Assembly (NCBI GenBank): GCA_963693285.1
Contig: OY848921.1
Location: 124,001-188,000 of the forward strand
DNA length: 64,000 nt
From: Xestospongia muta
Taxonomy: Eukaryota; Porifera; Demospongiae; Haplosclerida; Petrosiidae
Direction: 5' to 3'
The translations under genes were made by a program, and so were the position numbers. Below the pieces are notes generated by a model. The model saw only the letters and a list, made by a program, of their open reading frames with translations. It made no database searches and was not told the DNA's origin. This document shows positions 10,600-28,105 of this stretch, piece by piece. Position 1 is the first letter of the stretch. Each line of letters starts with the position of its first letter.

Positions 10600-11560
10600 T
10601 CAAAGTTATTTACTTGTTTTTTTAAAAAAATTCTAGTAAAAATGATAAAAGTGCTTTAGCTTTTTCCCACAGCATAGTTTTGAGACCTTTCTCTTTATAT
10701 GGTGAACCTTGTAACAATCTCAACTGTTTATCTCTTGTGTCAATCCATTCCTTAGTAAGTAAGAGGAGTGAACCACTAATAATGATATTTGAACATTCTT
10801 ACTTGAAGTTCTCCACGATACATTTGCAAATTTAAATCATCTTTTGTTCGCAGTCTTTTACCTGAAAAATTCACCTCTTGCTAATAATGAAATATATAGT
10901 CATACACAAGTCATGTGATAGTCACATGATAGCTTACACTAGGTATCAAATCAAAGTCAATTCTTTTCAGATTTCTTAAAATTGAATTAAAAGTTTGGTC
11001 TTTTCTTTCTTGTATGATTTGTTTCATCAATTAATGTCATTTCGTATTTTATCTGATTAATCTCTGAACCCTTCAATGATACCAAAACTCACTTCTTACA
11101 ATCTGTAGACAACATAACTCATTGATGATAATGTTATTATATCCTTACATTCATGACAATTACATTCAAAGAGGTTTGAATGAATTTTACACTTCCTATA
11201 TTATAGTTACGGTGATGGTCATGTGATAGTCATGTTACTCACCATCTGGACAAACCAGTTATTGACAACCATTTCCTCATACAAGATAACTAAAGGGGTG
11301 GAGTCAATGGCTGTGGTTTAATTGCACTGACATACTGTACCAAGTAACTGTGTGTCCATCACCTTTAACCTGAAAATGGACACATAATATAACAAATCAG
11401 TACAATAGCTAAAAATTACTTGTTTCCATTTCAAATTTTGTATTTCATAGAAACTATAGAAGTCTTCCAAACACAGTGTGTCATGTGACATAGTATCATC
11501 TCTTTGTAAACCCTTGAATTAGTGGTCAATGAGAGTTACTTGATATTCTGCTAAAGAGAG
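10600..11560 (-). pseudogene. Fragment of TPC-A 3' half, internally deleted
   Basis: Minus-strand exons matching the end of TPC-A (EWIDTRDKQLRLLQ, the GKRLRTKDDLN exon, the RKKRVLVSLKGSEINQ exon) followed by two deletions. One near 11190 removes the exons encoding the S6 region after the pore; the other, near 11340, joins the pore exon (VVNNWFVQM) to the exon preceding domain II (KVKGDGHTV region). The upstream end near 11560 stops exactly where TPC-A has its GA microsatellite (15651). It cannot encode a channel. It came with the transporter duplication. Confidence 0.8.
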
Positions 11561-11772
11561 ATTATTGATGCAAGAAAAATTAGAGCTAATAAGTGCAACG
11601 CTCAATTAAACATCAAAGTAGGGAGTGGATCTTCAGCTATTGTTTATGCAGTGCAAACAATGACCTAATATATCTGAAAAACAGTAGTAGAAAAACTTAA
11701 ACATAAATTTATGTGCGGATATAATAGTGCAATTATTGTTGTGTCTCAGTAATCAAGTAAACCACACCCAAA

Positions 11773-13389
11773 ATGGAAGTTGATAATGATACAAGCAAAG
11801 ATAATATCGATAATGATCTCTCAGTTCAAGATGATAATGAGCTCTTAATACAAAATGATAATGATCTCTCAGTTCAAGATGATAATGAGCTCTTAATACA
11901 AAATGATATTGATCTCTCAGTTCAAGACGATAATGAGCTCTTAATTCAAGATGATAATGATCACAAGACAACAACATGTTGTAGTGACAGAGTAAGAGCA
12001 TACAAGAACTTGTTTGGTGTCTCTCTCTCTTTTATACTTTGTTATGGTCCACTAATTGGTATGTTTAATTCACAGAGCAGTATCAATGCTGATCAAGGAT
12101 TAGGACTAGCATCTTCAGCTACTGCTTATGCTGTACAAATTATTTTTATCCTTGTTGTACCTGGTTATATACGACTTATTGGAACAAAATATGCTCTTAC
12201 TTCAGGCTGTACATTATATATGATCTACATGTTAGTCAATTATTATCCTCGCTGGTATACATTAATACCTGGTGTTGTTTTTACAGGATTAGGTAATGCT
12301 ATAGTTATGGTAGCCATGACAGTTCATGTCACACACACTGCAGTCTTGTATGCTCCAGCATTAAAAGAGAAAGCTCAGCATTCAATAGGATTATTTTCAG
12401 GCATCTTTGTGCTAGCTACCAAAGTTAGTCGAATTTTTGGCAGTTTGACTTCATCTTCTGTTTTATTCAACTTTGCTCATGATCTTAATGACAGTGAAGA
12501 GATTATCAATACAAGTTGTGCTAATACTGATGCACTTCATGTTAAACAAGACATTTTATATTATGTTTTAATCTCCATATACACCACATGTACTGTACTA
12601 AGTATAGTGGTAGCACTAACTCTCATTGACCACTATGGTACTGATACTAAGTTTCAATCATTCAAAACTATATGTAATTCTATATTCAAATCTGCAATTG
12701 ATATAACTAAATTGTTTGTTCAATGGAAAATGTTGTTCTTGATACCTTTATATTTGTTGAGTGGATTTGGTACTGTTTTTATATTAGGAGAATTCTCTAA
12801 TGTACGTTTGTGACTAACATGACATTATAATTGTTGATATCTTCTCTAGATCTACATCTCAGAGTGTGTAGGTGTAAGATGGGTAGGTTTTGTGTTCACC
12901 ACATTTAGTGCTACTAGTGGAATTATCTCTGTAATTATTGGAAGACTATACAAGTTTATACCATTCTGTCTCTTTGTACTTATTGCTGTCATTGTTTGTC
13001 TCACTCTCTCTTTCTTCCTCATTTTCTGGGAGAGAGAAGCTAACTTTATTGTCATATTTGGATTTGCTATTGGTTGGGGATGGTGTGATGCCACTTGGTA
13101 TACAGTCAATCAGAGTAAGCTCCTTAATAATAATAATATAATTGATATTATTTGTCTTGCAGTATTAACAGGTGTACTCTTTGAAGATAAAAAGGAATCA
13201 GCTTATTCAATTCTACAATTAGCAATTGCTGTTTCTTTCACAATAGGTTTTACTTTGCCATTGTTTTCTAGTACAATTGTACAGTTATCCATCATTATTA
13301 TAATAGTAATTATAGCATCAGTTACTACCACTATATTATCAATCAACATTTCTAATAAACCACAATGTACACACTTCTCTAAATGTTGA
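11773..13389 (+). CDS. UNC93-like transporter 3
   Basis: Exons 11773-12801, 12850-13114 and 13163-13389 give 506 residues. This is the intact member of the recent pair: same introns and nearly identical core as transporter 2, three 16-residue N-terminal repeat units, an uninterrupted last helix and a short Cys-containing tail. Conserved features include CCSDRVRAYKNLFGVSLSF, the NYYPRWYTLIPG helix and the ISECVGVRWVGFVF start of the second half. Its stop is 52 bp from the stop of TPC-A on the other strand. Substrate unknown. Confidence 0.78.
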
Positions 13390-13441
13390 ATTTCTTTATT
13401 TGAAACACACAAAGTTATTTACTTATTTTAAAAAAATTGTT

Positions 13442-17633
<4,192 letters not shown>

Positions 17634-17715
17634 TGTGAACTGCAACCTTAGAACTGTCTCAGGCTTCCTCAATGAATGTCTTCTTTTAATGGAAAAGCTA
17701 TGAATATTATTAAAA
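17634..17715. promoter_or_regulatory. Divergent promoter region TPC-A / MMAB, 82 bp
   Basis: Start codons of TPC-A (17633, minus) and MMAB (17716, plus) are 82 bp apart, so the two genes must share a bidirectional promoter or have overlapping 5' UTRs. No obvious core motif seen. Confidence 0.4.
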
Positions 17716-18686
17716 ATGACAGCTAGACTGTTGCTCACACTAAGGTATGTAATGTGTTTATTATAATAATTTATTAGTGTATCTTATTATAGGAGCTATT
17801 GTACAACAGCTGATAGAATTAGAATATATACTAAAACTGGTGATAAAGGTAACCCTTTAATTAATACAATAATTATTATATTAAATAATAGGGACTTCTA
17901 GTAATTTTGCGGGACAACGACTACCAAAAGATGATGTCATTTTTGAGGCACTTGGAAGTAATGACGAACTCTCATCCTCTATTGGGTAGGTCATGTGACA
18001 TCTATGGAAAGTCACATGACTTGTCATTGTAGGCTAGCACGGGAGTTTTGTAACAATGGTAGTACATTACCAGAGAAGTTACAAGAGGTACATTATATAG
18101 TCTGTTAGAACTACCACTATCTTTAAACCAGATCCAGTGTGTGTTACAAGATATAGGTTCCCATATTGCTACTCCACGGTCATCGGCTACTACTACTAAA
18201 TTAGGTATTGTACACTGCCCCCTTCATTATAAGTTTATTATTGTAATTAGCTATAACTGAATTTAATAAAAGTAATGTTGAACGTTTAGAAAACTGGATT
18301 GATAATTTAGATACAAAACTACCACCACTAAAAAACTTTATTTTACCAGTGAGTAAGACCCTATAATTTGTTTTGTTAATAATTCTTATTAAAGTCAGGA
18401 GGTAAAGGAAGTGCCTGTCTTCATTTAGCTAGAACTATCTGTCGAAGAACTGAACGAAGGTGGGCGGAGCATAGTAATCAATTATTACCTATATTTCTAG
18501 GGTCATACCCTTGTATCGAGAGGGACATATTGATCCTCTGGTAGTCCAATATTTAAACAGGTGATGTCATGATGATGACATATCATTAAATTTTTTTATA
18601 GACTTAGTGATTTTTTATTTACGGCAGCCCGTTACATGGCTCAATTAGACGGAAAAGATGAAGTAATTTATCGTAAAATCCCTTAA
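17716..18686 (+). CDS. MMAB: Corrinoid adenosyltransferase (cob(I)alamin adenosyltransferase)
   Basis: Nine short exons join in frame. The product transfers the adenosyl group of ATP to cob(I)alamin in mitochondria, supplying the cofactor of methylmalonyl-CoA mutase. Diagnostic PduO-type blocks: [15 protein letters not shown] (ATP site), [49 protein letters not shown] with the catalytic-site RRTERR, and the final [14 protein letters not shown] helix. A short Arg/Leu-rich N-terminus ([13 protein letters not shown]) could be a mitochondrial presequence. The TAA stop occupies 18684-18686; the stop of MED21 on the other strand begins at the next base. Confidence 0.9.
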
Positions 18687-19363
18687 TTATCTATCAGGAT
18701 TAGTTAATTGTAACTGACAATTACTGACATATTGACTAGCTCTTCTAACTTGAGTTAATAATAATTCTATATAATTATTAATAATAATTTATAATACCTT
18801 ATATAAACTGACCTGCTTCAGCTACAGCTTGTGACAATCTATCAGCAGTTTGTTGATTCTCAACTTCTAATTTTTGTAATATCTCCACCTATTTTTAATA
18901 TTAGTGTCATCAAAATAATTATTTACAGCATATATCACTTGAATATTATCAATTATGCTATTAATTAGTATATTAATTATGAGGGGCTTACCTGTTTATC
19001 TGGGGTATATTCTTGACTCGGTAAAGAGTCAATCAACGTCTCAATATCAAGTGCTGTACGTGTTATTAATGTAGCAAATAATGACGTATTATCTGTAATG
19101 CAGTTATTATGTGATTAACAAGAGGGATTAACTCACTCTCTGAATTAGATGACCCTTCTTTATCATCTAATAATGAGACAATAGAAGTCATGAATATTAT
19201 TACATCATTTACCAGTTCCAGTAGTCTCTGAACCTTGTTGTAGTATACCAATACTGTTACAAAAATATTCTGCCATCTATAATAAGAAGAAATAAATATT
19301 CTGAGTATCTAATGACAGTACTTGAGTAACTGCTTCTTGTAATTGTGTTAACCTGTCAGCCAT
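18687..19363 (-). CDS. MED21: Mediator complex subunit 21
   Basis: Five small exons. MADRLTQLQEAVTQ, then MAEYFCNSIGILQQ, a short acidic loop, LFATLITRTALDIETLIDSLPSQEY and VEILQKLEVENQQTADRL match human MED21 block by block. MED21 pairs with MED7 in the Mediator middle module that links activators to RNA polymerase II. The last exon (RRASQYVSNCQLQL, stop at 18687) relies on a weak acceptor, so the final 20 residues are less certain. It sits head-to-head with RPLP2 and tail-to-tail with MMAB with no spacer. Confidence 0.85.
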
Positions 19364-19596
19364 TTTATCAAGCTGGACCACACCTCCTTGTAGGTGTGGA
19401 TTTTGTAATTATACTCACGTGATCCAACACGTGGAGAGTTTATTGGAAGTCTTGCACAACGTAGTAAAATCTATTGGTAATCTGACCTTGTTTCGTGTCC
19501 TTACAGACTTAAATGTAAGTAATTTAGTTATTTACGAGTATCTGCTATTGTTTAAAAAAGGATACGTTGAAATTTAAGGAGATTTATTCTTTTAGC

Positions 19597-20039
19597 ATGC
19601 GTTACGTGGCAGCTTACCTGTTAGCCGTATTAGGTGGCAATGCAAATCCTTCTAAAGGTGATATTGTGGCTATCTTGGAGTCAGTTGGTCTGGAGATTGA
19701 AGATGAACGTCTTGATAAAGTACAGTTTGTATTTTGAAATATGTATTTAGTGTTTCTTCTAAAAACAGGTAATCTCAGAACTAAATGGTAAAGATGTCAA
19801 TGAACTTATATCACAAGGAATGAGTAAATTGGCATCTATTCCATCAGGTAAGCTCCTGTCATAAATATATCTAATTTATTTTATTATTAGGAGGTGTGGC
19901 TGTTGCAACAGTTGGAGGTGGAGCTAAAGCTGAAGGTGGAGGAGAGGAGGCCAAAGAAGAAGCTAAGGAAGAGAAGAAAAAAGAGGAAAGTGACGAGGAC
20001 AGTGACGAAGATATGGGATTTGATCTCTTCAATGACTAA
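19597..20039 (+). CDS. RPLP2: 60S acidic ribosomal protein P2
   Basis: Three exons from [15 protein letters not shown] at 19597 to the stop at 20039. The N-terminal helical dimerisation domain, an Ala/Gly/Glu-rich hinge and the conserved acidic end [13 protein letters not shown] identify P2 of the ribosomal stalk, which binds P0 and recruits GTPase factors. A likely non-coding first exon ends near 19513 (CTTAAAT before GTAAGT) with its acceptor TTTTAG just before C-ATG; pyrimidine-rich CTTGTTTC near 19487 could be a TOP-type start, an inference. Confidence 0.92.
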
Positions 20040-20185
20040 CTCTCTCATTTTTCTGATGTTTTCAGTTTTGAAGAAAGCAATTTTTTAAATTGCATATAAT
20101 AATAATAAGAAAAATAATATAATGATTAATTCATGAGAGCTATCATGAGTTGGGACATTAAAAAATGCACTATAACATTGTCCTA

Positions 20186-21120
20186 TTACTTAAGTCTACA
20201 TAAACCAAACATTACTGGTAAAAATACAGCTATAGCTATTGTAATGGGCCAAAACCAGCTCTCATCTGAGGAATATGGATCTAATACACGAGGTCCTGAT
20301 GTTTTCTTAAATTTTTTCTCTTTGTTAATTGTTTCTCCCCATTCTGTGTTTGGTTCTTGCTTTGGTTTAGATGATATATCAATAGGAGGCAAAGGAGGAA
20401 ACTCTAAATTAATTATGAACTAATAAATCAAGTTATTAAAGGAACTTACCCTGATAATTGCCTTTAGCTACAACAATAGCATTTATTTTAGGATTATCAC
20501 GAGTAGCCTATATTAAACAATAGAGTAAGCCCCTTCATTCATTACTCATTATACATTATACCTTAGCAAACTCAACAACTAGGGTACCATCAAAATCACT
20601 TGTCTCACTGTTCACAGTTATCTGTCCATCTTTAATAGTAAATGGTATTATTTCATCTAATGCTACAGCTCGTCCTACTCTAGCAAATATATCTAAGTTA
20701 TTAATAACTGTATGATGGTTATTAAGTACCACATCAAACACCTGAAAAAGAAATGGCATTTTATGACATCATAATTAGAGGTGTGGTCACCTTCTCATCA
20801 GGTCGTTGAAAGTAGACCTCTGCAAATTTAAGTACTACAAAATAATCTCCATCTGATGATATTGGAATATCATAGGAAAAATCACGATAATGGTAACGCT
20901 CTGTTTGGTACAAAATTTGGTCTTCAGGTGGTACTCGTGCTATCATAAGTCCTTTACCATAGTCAGAGGCCACACCTGCATCATTGTCATCTTTACGATA
21001 CTTGATACCATTTTTATCAGTATGTCTAGGGCCTCCACAATTAACAGCATATAGAACTTCATAAGCTGACGTCATCATTAAGAGACTTGACACGAACAGC
21101 AGCACTATAAGTTGTTTCAT
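20186..21120 (-). CDS. MLEC: Malectin, ER carbohydrate-binding protein
   Basis: Signal peptide (MKQLIVLLFVSSLLMMTSAY), then YAVNCGGPRHTD, the malectin fold with YQTERYHYRDFSYDIP and GDYFVVLKFAEVYF in exon 1 (20791-21120), VFDVVLNNHH...DIFARVG in exon 2 (20562-20741), NPKINAIIV in exon 3, and a last exon with a linker and one C-terminal membrane helix (WFWPITIAIAVFLPVMFGL) followed by a short basic tail. Malectin binds diglucosylated N-glycans in the ER and works with ribophorin I in glycoprotein quality control. Type I topology and order match human MLEC. Confidence 0.92.
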
Positions 21121-21257
21121 CCTCGAGTTGTGTGCGAATGTGTGCCAATGATCAATTACTATAGTAATAAGAAGATCCTTAAATGTCCTAATTCCCAGGT
21201 TATTGAAATGAATGGCTTTAATGCGCATGCGCATAAGACACGTGGAAGTTACCTGGG
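21121..21257. promoter_or_regulatory. Divergent promoter MLEC / CCT6 with NRF1-type palindrome
   Basis: The 137-bp gap between the two start codons holds TGCGCATGCGCA at 21222-21233, a perfect match to the palindromic NRF1 site that is common in TATA-less bidirectional promoters of housekeeping genes. A related TGCGCATGCG lies upstream of the small gene at 45194. Confidence 0.6.
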
Positions 21258-23539
21258 ATGGCTGCTGTCAAAGCCCTCAATCCTAAAGCCGAAGTAGCTC
21301 GAGCTGCCCAAGCTCTGCAACTCAATATTAATGGCGCCAGAGGACTTCAAGAAGTCTTACGGACTAACTTAGGTCCTCGAGGAACAATGAAAATGTAGAG
21401 ATATTACTTTGCAATTGTTCAATATTAATTTGTTAATAAAATAGGTTAGTATCCGGTGCTGGAGATATTAAACTGACAAAAGATGGCAATGTCTTGCTTC
21501 ATGAAATGGTATGTATTTTATAATGGTTGCTATGGTAACATTTCCTTTTACAGCAAATACAACATCCCACGGCATCACTGTTGGCCAGAGTAGCTACAGC
21601 TCAGGTAAGAGATAATACATTATATGGTAGTCAGTATAATATATAGGATGATATTACTGGAGATGGTACAACATCTAATGTTCTAATTATTGGAGAACTC
21701 TTGAAACAAGCTGATGTTTACATATCAGAGGTATGATGAGTTAATATTATTAATAATTGTTACTAATTAATAAGGGGTTACACCCTCGTATTGTAGTAGA
21801 GGGATTTGGAAAAGCCAAAGAGAAGGCCTTACAAGTGAGTAATAGATTATAGAACTGATCATAATAGTCTAGTAGATATTGGAAACTGTTAAGGTAGTTC
21901 ATGAGATGGACAGAGATACACTTATCAGTGTAGCTCGTACTTCGCTGAGAACTAAACTAAGTCCAGAAATAGCAGATGTGTTGACAGAGGTATGTGCTAT
22001 ATAGAATACATCCTGTATCTGTTTCTGTAGGTGGTTGTAGATGCTGTCTTATCTATCAAGAAATCAGATGAGCCTATTGATCTTCATATGGTGGAGATAA
22101 TGGAGATGATGCATCGTACTGATACTGATACAAGGTATTGATAATGTGTTAAGATTATTAATGATAGTTGTTGTAGGTTAGTTCGAGGGTTAGTCTTTGA
22201 TCATGGTGCTCGTCATCCTGATATGAAGAAGAAAGTCACTGATGCTTATATTTTAACATGTAATGTATCTATGGAGTATGAAAAAAGGTGGGTGTGGTCT
22301 TTCTAGTTGAGTTTATTGTCTTTTTTCTGTAGTGAAGTTAACAGTGGTTTTTTTTATAAGTCTGCTGAAGAGAGAGAGAAACTTGTCTCGGCTGAAAGGA
22401 AGTTCACTGATGATAAAGTTCGCCAAGTTATAACATTAAAAAAACAGGTCAATAAAAATAATCCTTTGTTTATTAGTCAACTCCTTTATTAGGTCTGTAA
22501 TGGAAGTAATAAAAGTTTTGTTGTAATAAATCAGAAGGTAAGTTCCTATTAATTACAATTATAATTATTTTAATTAAAGGGGATTGACCCAATATCTCTG
22601 GATATGTTAGCTAAGGAGGGAATACTGGCATTAAGGAGAGCTAAACGAAGGAACATGGAGAGGTAATATGTCCCTGTAATTATAATAAAAATAGTTTATT
22701 AATTAGATTGGTGCTTGCATGTGGAGGTGTGGCTATGAATTCATTTGAAGATTTAAGTCCTGAATGTCTAGGACATGCTGGATTAGTTTATGAACATGTT
22801 CTGGTAAATAAATTGAATGTATTAATCTAATTATCTTTATATATTATAGGGTGAAAATAAATATACCTTTTTAGAAGAAGTAACTAATCCCCATTCTGTT
22901 ACTATACTTATCAAAGGACCTAATAAACACACATTAACACAAATTAAAGATGCTGTACATGATGGATTGAGAGCTGTTAAGAATGCTATTGAAGATGGTT
23001 ATTATTATGACCTAAAGGGGATCCTCCTTAATAATATCTTTTTATTATTTTAGGTTCTATTGTTCCTGGGGGTGGAGCTTTTGAAGTTGCTGCATATGTG
23101 GCATTGACATCTTCTGAATTCCTATCAACAGTCTCTGGACGTGCTAAAAATGGTGTCAAGGTAACACCGACCTTGTTATTTCTTATAACTTAACTCTCTA
23201 CTGCTAGGCTTATGCTGAAGCATTGATGATCATTCCAAAAATTCTTGCTCAAAACTCTGGGTTTGACCCTCAAGAATCATCTGTCAAACTTCAAGAGGAA
23301 TATGAGAGCTCAGGTCAACCTGTTGGACTTAACTTGACATCAGGAGAAGCCATGATACCTCCAGATGAAGGAGTATGGGACAATTATAGAGTTAAACGTC
23401 AGCTCCTCCATTCCTGGTATTATAATATATTATTATTATTATTTAATAGCTTCTTGTTCTCTTTAGTACAACTATTGCTAGTAATTTATTATTAGTGGAT
23501 GAAGTTATGAAGGCGGGCATGTCTTCACTGAAAGGATAG
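21258..23539 (+). CDS. CCT6A: T-complex protein 1 subunit zeta
   Basis: About 15 short exons encode a full TCP-1 family chaperonin subunit from [16 protein letters not shown] to AGMSSLKG. Group II chaperonin motifs are visible: [33 protein letters not shown] (ATP-binding GDGTT), [53 protein letters not shown] with the closing [14 protein letters not shown]. Subunit zeta is recognised by the N-terminus and the HPDMKK segment. The CCT ring folds actin, tubulin and WD40 proteins in the cytosol, three of whose clients or partners (DTL, LIS1 and other WD40 proteins) are in this window by coincidence. Confidence 0.92.
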
Positions 23540-23633
23540 AACGTTTATTATCAATCATGTTCTCTAGTAGTACCACGTGATTAAAATATTACGGACGTTT
23601 ACGGAAATGTTTAGAAATTTGTAAAGAAATGAA

Positions 23634-24191
23634 ATGGGCAATAAACATTGCGATTCCGTATACTTGGGTACGCCCATTTCCAGCATGGCTGTGCTGCTGA
23701 TGCAAAGAAATCATATTTCTCGCTTCATAATACAACGATTATGGAGACCAATCAGTGATGAGTCATCATTCTTAGAGCCCCCACCTCGATATCTCGTGTT
23801 AAGTAGTGATTATAAAACTATTATCTGTCATCATCCAAGTCAACCTCATCCTATATCTTTGTCCAAACCTCTGAGATCTCCTAAAGCAAGGAGTGATACA
23901 CTCACAGATGATCAGATAACTAAAATAAAAGAGTTGAGAACTCAAGATCCTTCAATATGGACTGTACAGACATTAGCTAAATTATTTAATGTGAAGAGTC
24001 GCTTGATCAGTAATGTTGCACCAGCTGGAGAGTTAAGACGACAGCAACTCATTAAAGAACAAGAGCAGATAGCTGAGATGAGACCACACAAGAGAAAGTT
24101 GTACTTAAAAAAGAGAGAAGAGGAACGACAGACAAAATTAAAGGAAGCAATGACTCGTTTAAATTATGATTTTCCTGGATTGAAATTTTAA
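23634..24191 (+). CDS. Probable mitochondrial large-subunit ribosomal protein, mL58/MRPL20-like
   Basis: Intronless 185-residue frame. From residue about 88 the sequence LTDDQITKIKELRTQDPS-IWTVQTLAKLFNV is followed by a basic helical tail (MRPHKRKLYLKKREEERQ), the arrangement of the fungal MRPL20 family (a D-x-x-x-I..LR..DP..WT...LA..F core). An N-terminus from Met18 (MAVLLMQRNHISRFIIQRLW) has the amphipathic, acid-free look of a mitochondrial presequence, so translation may start there. The family assignment is from memory and moderate; the alternative is an unrelated mitochondrial protein with the same helix-turn-helix core. Neighbours are CCT6 (94 bp upstream) and the AKR gene (tail-to-tail, 45 bp). 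Confidence 0.55.
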   Translation: MGNKHCDSVYLGTPISSMAVLLMQRNHISRFIIQRLWRPISDESSFLEPPPRYLVLSSDYKTIICHHPSQPHPISLSKPLRSPKARSDTLTDDQITKIKELRTQDPSIWTVQTLAKLFNVKSRLISNVAPAGELRRQQLIKEQEQIAEMRPHKRKLYLKKREEERQTKLKEAMTRLNYDFPGLKF

Positions 24192-24236
24192 TTATTAATT
24201 ATATTTCAGCATAATCAGCTTATGTCATTATCATTG

Positions 24237-25716
<1,480 letters not shown>

Positions 25717-25765
25717 TTTGCTCTGCAAATTTGAAGGTGTGACTGAATATAAAATTAGATTTATA

Positions 25766-26599
25766 ATGGCTGGATCTACTGTTAGACTGTTTGAGAAAAT
25801 TGCTCTTGCAGAAGCATATTCAAAGTAAAGTATGTAACAATGATATGAGTTTCTATTCTAATTCTACAGATTTCGACCAACTTATCCAAAAGAGATCTAT
25901 GATAGAATAAAGAGTTTTACTGATAGACATGGTATACAGTTAGAGTTAGCAGTTGATATTGGATGTGGATCAGGTCAAAGTACTTTCCAATTGAGTCCTC
26001 TTTGTCAACAGGTTGTAGGAACTGATATTAGTCCAGCACAAATTGAGTGTGCTCAACAATCACCTGACAACAAGACCATATCTAATGTAGAATTTAAAGT
26101 AGCCTCCGCTGATCAACTCCCCTTTTCTGATGGATCTGTTTCCATGGTAACATGTGCACAAGCTTGGCACTGGTTTGATCCGGTAACAACTTATCCCGAG
26201 GTTTGTAGGATCCTCAAATTTCCTGGATGCCTTGCTATTCTTGGTTATGGCCAATTCTTGTTAAAAAATACTAAATGTGAAAAACTCTTTAAAGAGTTTT
26301 GTCACCGATCTATCTATCTTTATAGACATCCTGGATCAACTCCTGTTGACAATCTTTATCATACTATAAATCTTCCATTACCACAAGTGGAGAGATGTCA
26401 ATGGATCATTGATTGTAATATTGAACTGCCCATCTTTATAAGATATTTGAGTACTACATCGTCATGGCAACGATATTGTTTAGCTCATCCTGGTACAAAA
26501 TTGTTAGAAGATTTACAGGAAAAACTAAGTATTATTATTAAAGAGAAGATAATATCATTGAGTTATACAGTATTCTTATTGTTATGTCTAAAACAATAG
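25766..26599 (+). CDS. Class I SAM-dependent methyltransferase A
   Basis: Exon 1 (25766-25824, MAGSTVRLFEKIALAEAYS) joins exon 2 (25870-26599) at FRPTYPKEIYDRI; 262 residues. Motif I is DIGCGSGQST, followed by VVGTDISPAQIECA (motif II acidic residue) and ADQLPF...VTCAQAWHWF, a Methyltransf_11 fold like yeast and Dictyostelium small-molecule methyltransferases. Substrate unknown. C-terminal half is type 1 (ILKFPGCLAILGYGQFLLKN ... WQRYCLAHPG), shared with copy B. The first 290 bp of exon 2 are almost identical in all copies of the array. Confidence 0.82.
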
Positions 26600-26644
26600 T
26601 TTACATTTAGTATGTACAACCATGTTTTAATATTATATACTATT

Positions 26645-27066
26645 GATAATATTAAAACCCATTATTTGGTTTTATGGTAACTTATCTTAAGGTTTGTAGG
26701 ATCCTCAAATTTCCTGGACATTTTAGTTATTCTTGATTATGGGCAATTCTTGTTAAAAAATGCAAATGTCAGCAGTCTATCTTTATAGATATCCTGATCA
26801 AGTCCTGTTAATAATCTTTATCATACTATAAATCTTCTATTACCGTGGCACAATTGGATGGATCATTGACGACTGTAATATTGAACTGCCCATCTTCATA
26901 CTTCATAGGATATTTGAGTACTACATTGTCATGGCAACGATACCGTTTAGCTAATCCTGGTACAAAATTGCTAGAAGATTTACAGGAAAAACCAAGTGTT
27001 ATTATCAAAGAGAAGATAATATCATTGAGTTATACAGTATTCTTATTGTTATGTCTAAAACAATAA
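26645..27066 (+). pseudogene. Methyltransferase 3' fragment (type 1 C-terminal half)
   Basis: Matches the second half of methyltransferases A and B (ACTTATC...TTAAGGTTTGTAGG, then NCPSSYFIGYLSTT..., LEDLQEKPSVIIKEK) but lacks exon 1 and the SAM-binding core and has several small deletions breaking the frame. A relic of a deleted array member. Confidence 0.85.
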
Positions 27067-27182
27067 TATACTTAGTATGTCCAACCATGTTTTAATATTA
27101 TATACTATTAATAATTATTATAACTGAATTTATAAAACCTTGGTTCATAACTAGCCTCACCCATTTACTCCAGTTAGTTCCA

Positions 27183-28010
27183 ATGACTACAATTAGATTG
27201 TATGAAGGAGCTAATGTCGCTAAAAAATATTTAAAGTAAGTAATTAAAAAATCAAAATATAATAAGTGATGTTTCAACAGATTTCGACCAACATATCCAA
27301 AAGAGATCTATGATAGAATAAAGAGTTTTACTGATAGACATGGTATACAGTTAGAGTTAGTAGTTGATATTGGATGTGGATCTGGTCAAAGTACTTTCCA
27401 ATTGAGTCCTCTTTGTCAACAGGTTGTAGGAACTGATATTAGTCCAGCACAAATTAAGTGTGCTCAACAATCACCTGACAACAAGACCATATCTAATGTA
27501 GAATTTAAAGTAGCCCCTGCTGATCAACTCCCCTTTCCTGATGGATCTGTTTCCATGGTAACATGTGCACAAGCTTGGCACTGGTTTGATCCGGTAACAA
27601 CTCATCCTGAGGTTTGTAGGATCCTCAAATTTCCTGGATGCCTTGCTATTCTTGGTTATACCCAATTCTTGTTAAAAAATACTAAATGTGAAAAACTCTT
27701 TAAAGAGTTTTGTCAGCAATCTATCTATCTTTATAGACATCCTAGATCAGCTTCTGTTGACAATCTTTATCGTACTATAAATCTTCCATTACCACAAGTG
27801 GAGAGATGTCAATGGATCATTGATTGTAATATTGAACTGCCCAACTTTATTGGATATTTAAGTACTACATCGTCATGGCAACGATATTGTCTAGCTCATC
27901 CTGGTACAAAATTGCTAGAGGATTTACAAGAAAAATTAAGTGTTATTATCAAAGAGAAGATAATATCATTGAATTATACAGTATTCTTATTGTTATGTCT
28001 AAAACAATAG
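27183..28010 (+). CDS. Class I SAM-dependent methyltransferase B
   Basis: Exons 27183-27235 (MTTIRLYEGANVAKKYL) and 27281-28010; 260 residues. Intact SAM-binding motifs as in A and a type 1 C-terminal half about 95 percent identical to A by eye. Exon 1 differs from A (EGANVAKKYLK instead of EKIALAEAYSK), so its 5' end groups with copies C and E, another sign of mosaic origin. Confidence 0.82.
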
Positions 28011-28105
28011 TACACTTAATATGTCCAACCATGTTTTAATATTATATACTATTAATAATTATTTATAAACCTTGATTCATAACTAGCCTCACCCAACTAG
28101 TTCCA

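Noticed and set aside
17634..17738. Upstream in-frame start for TPC-A (MSNSLAVIF)
   Set aside because: It would overlap MMAB exon 1 antisense, and MATPGG gives a more plausible N-terminus; not excluded.
26060..27665. Minus-strand frames of 64 residues in methyltransferase copies
   Set aside because: Antisense shadows that repeat only because the coding strand is duplicated.
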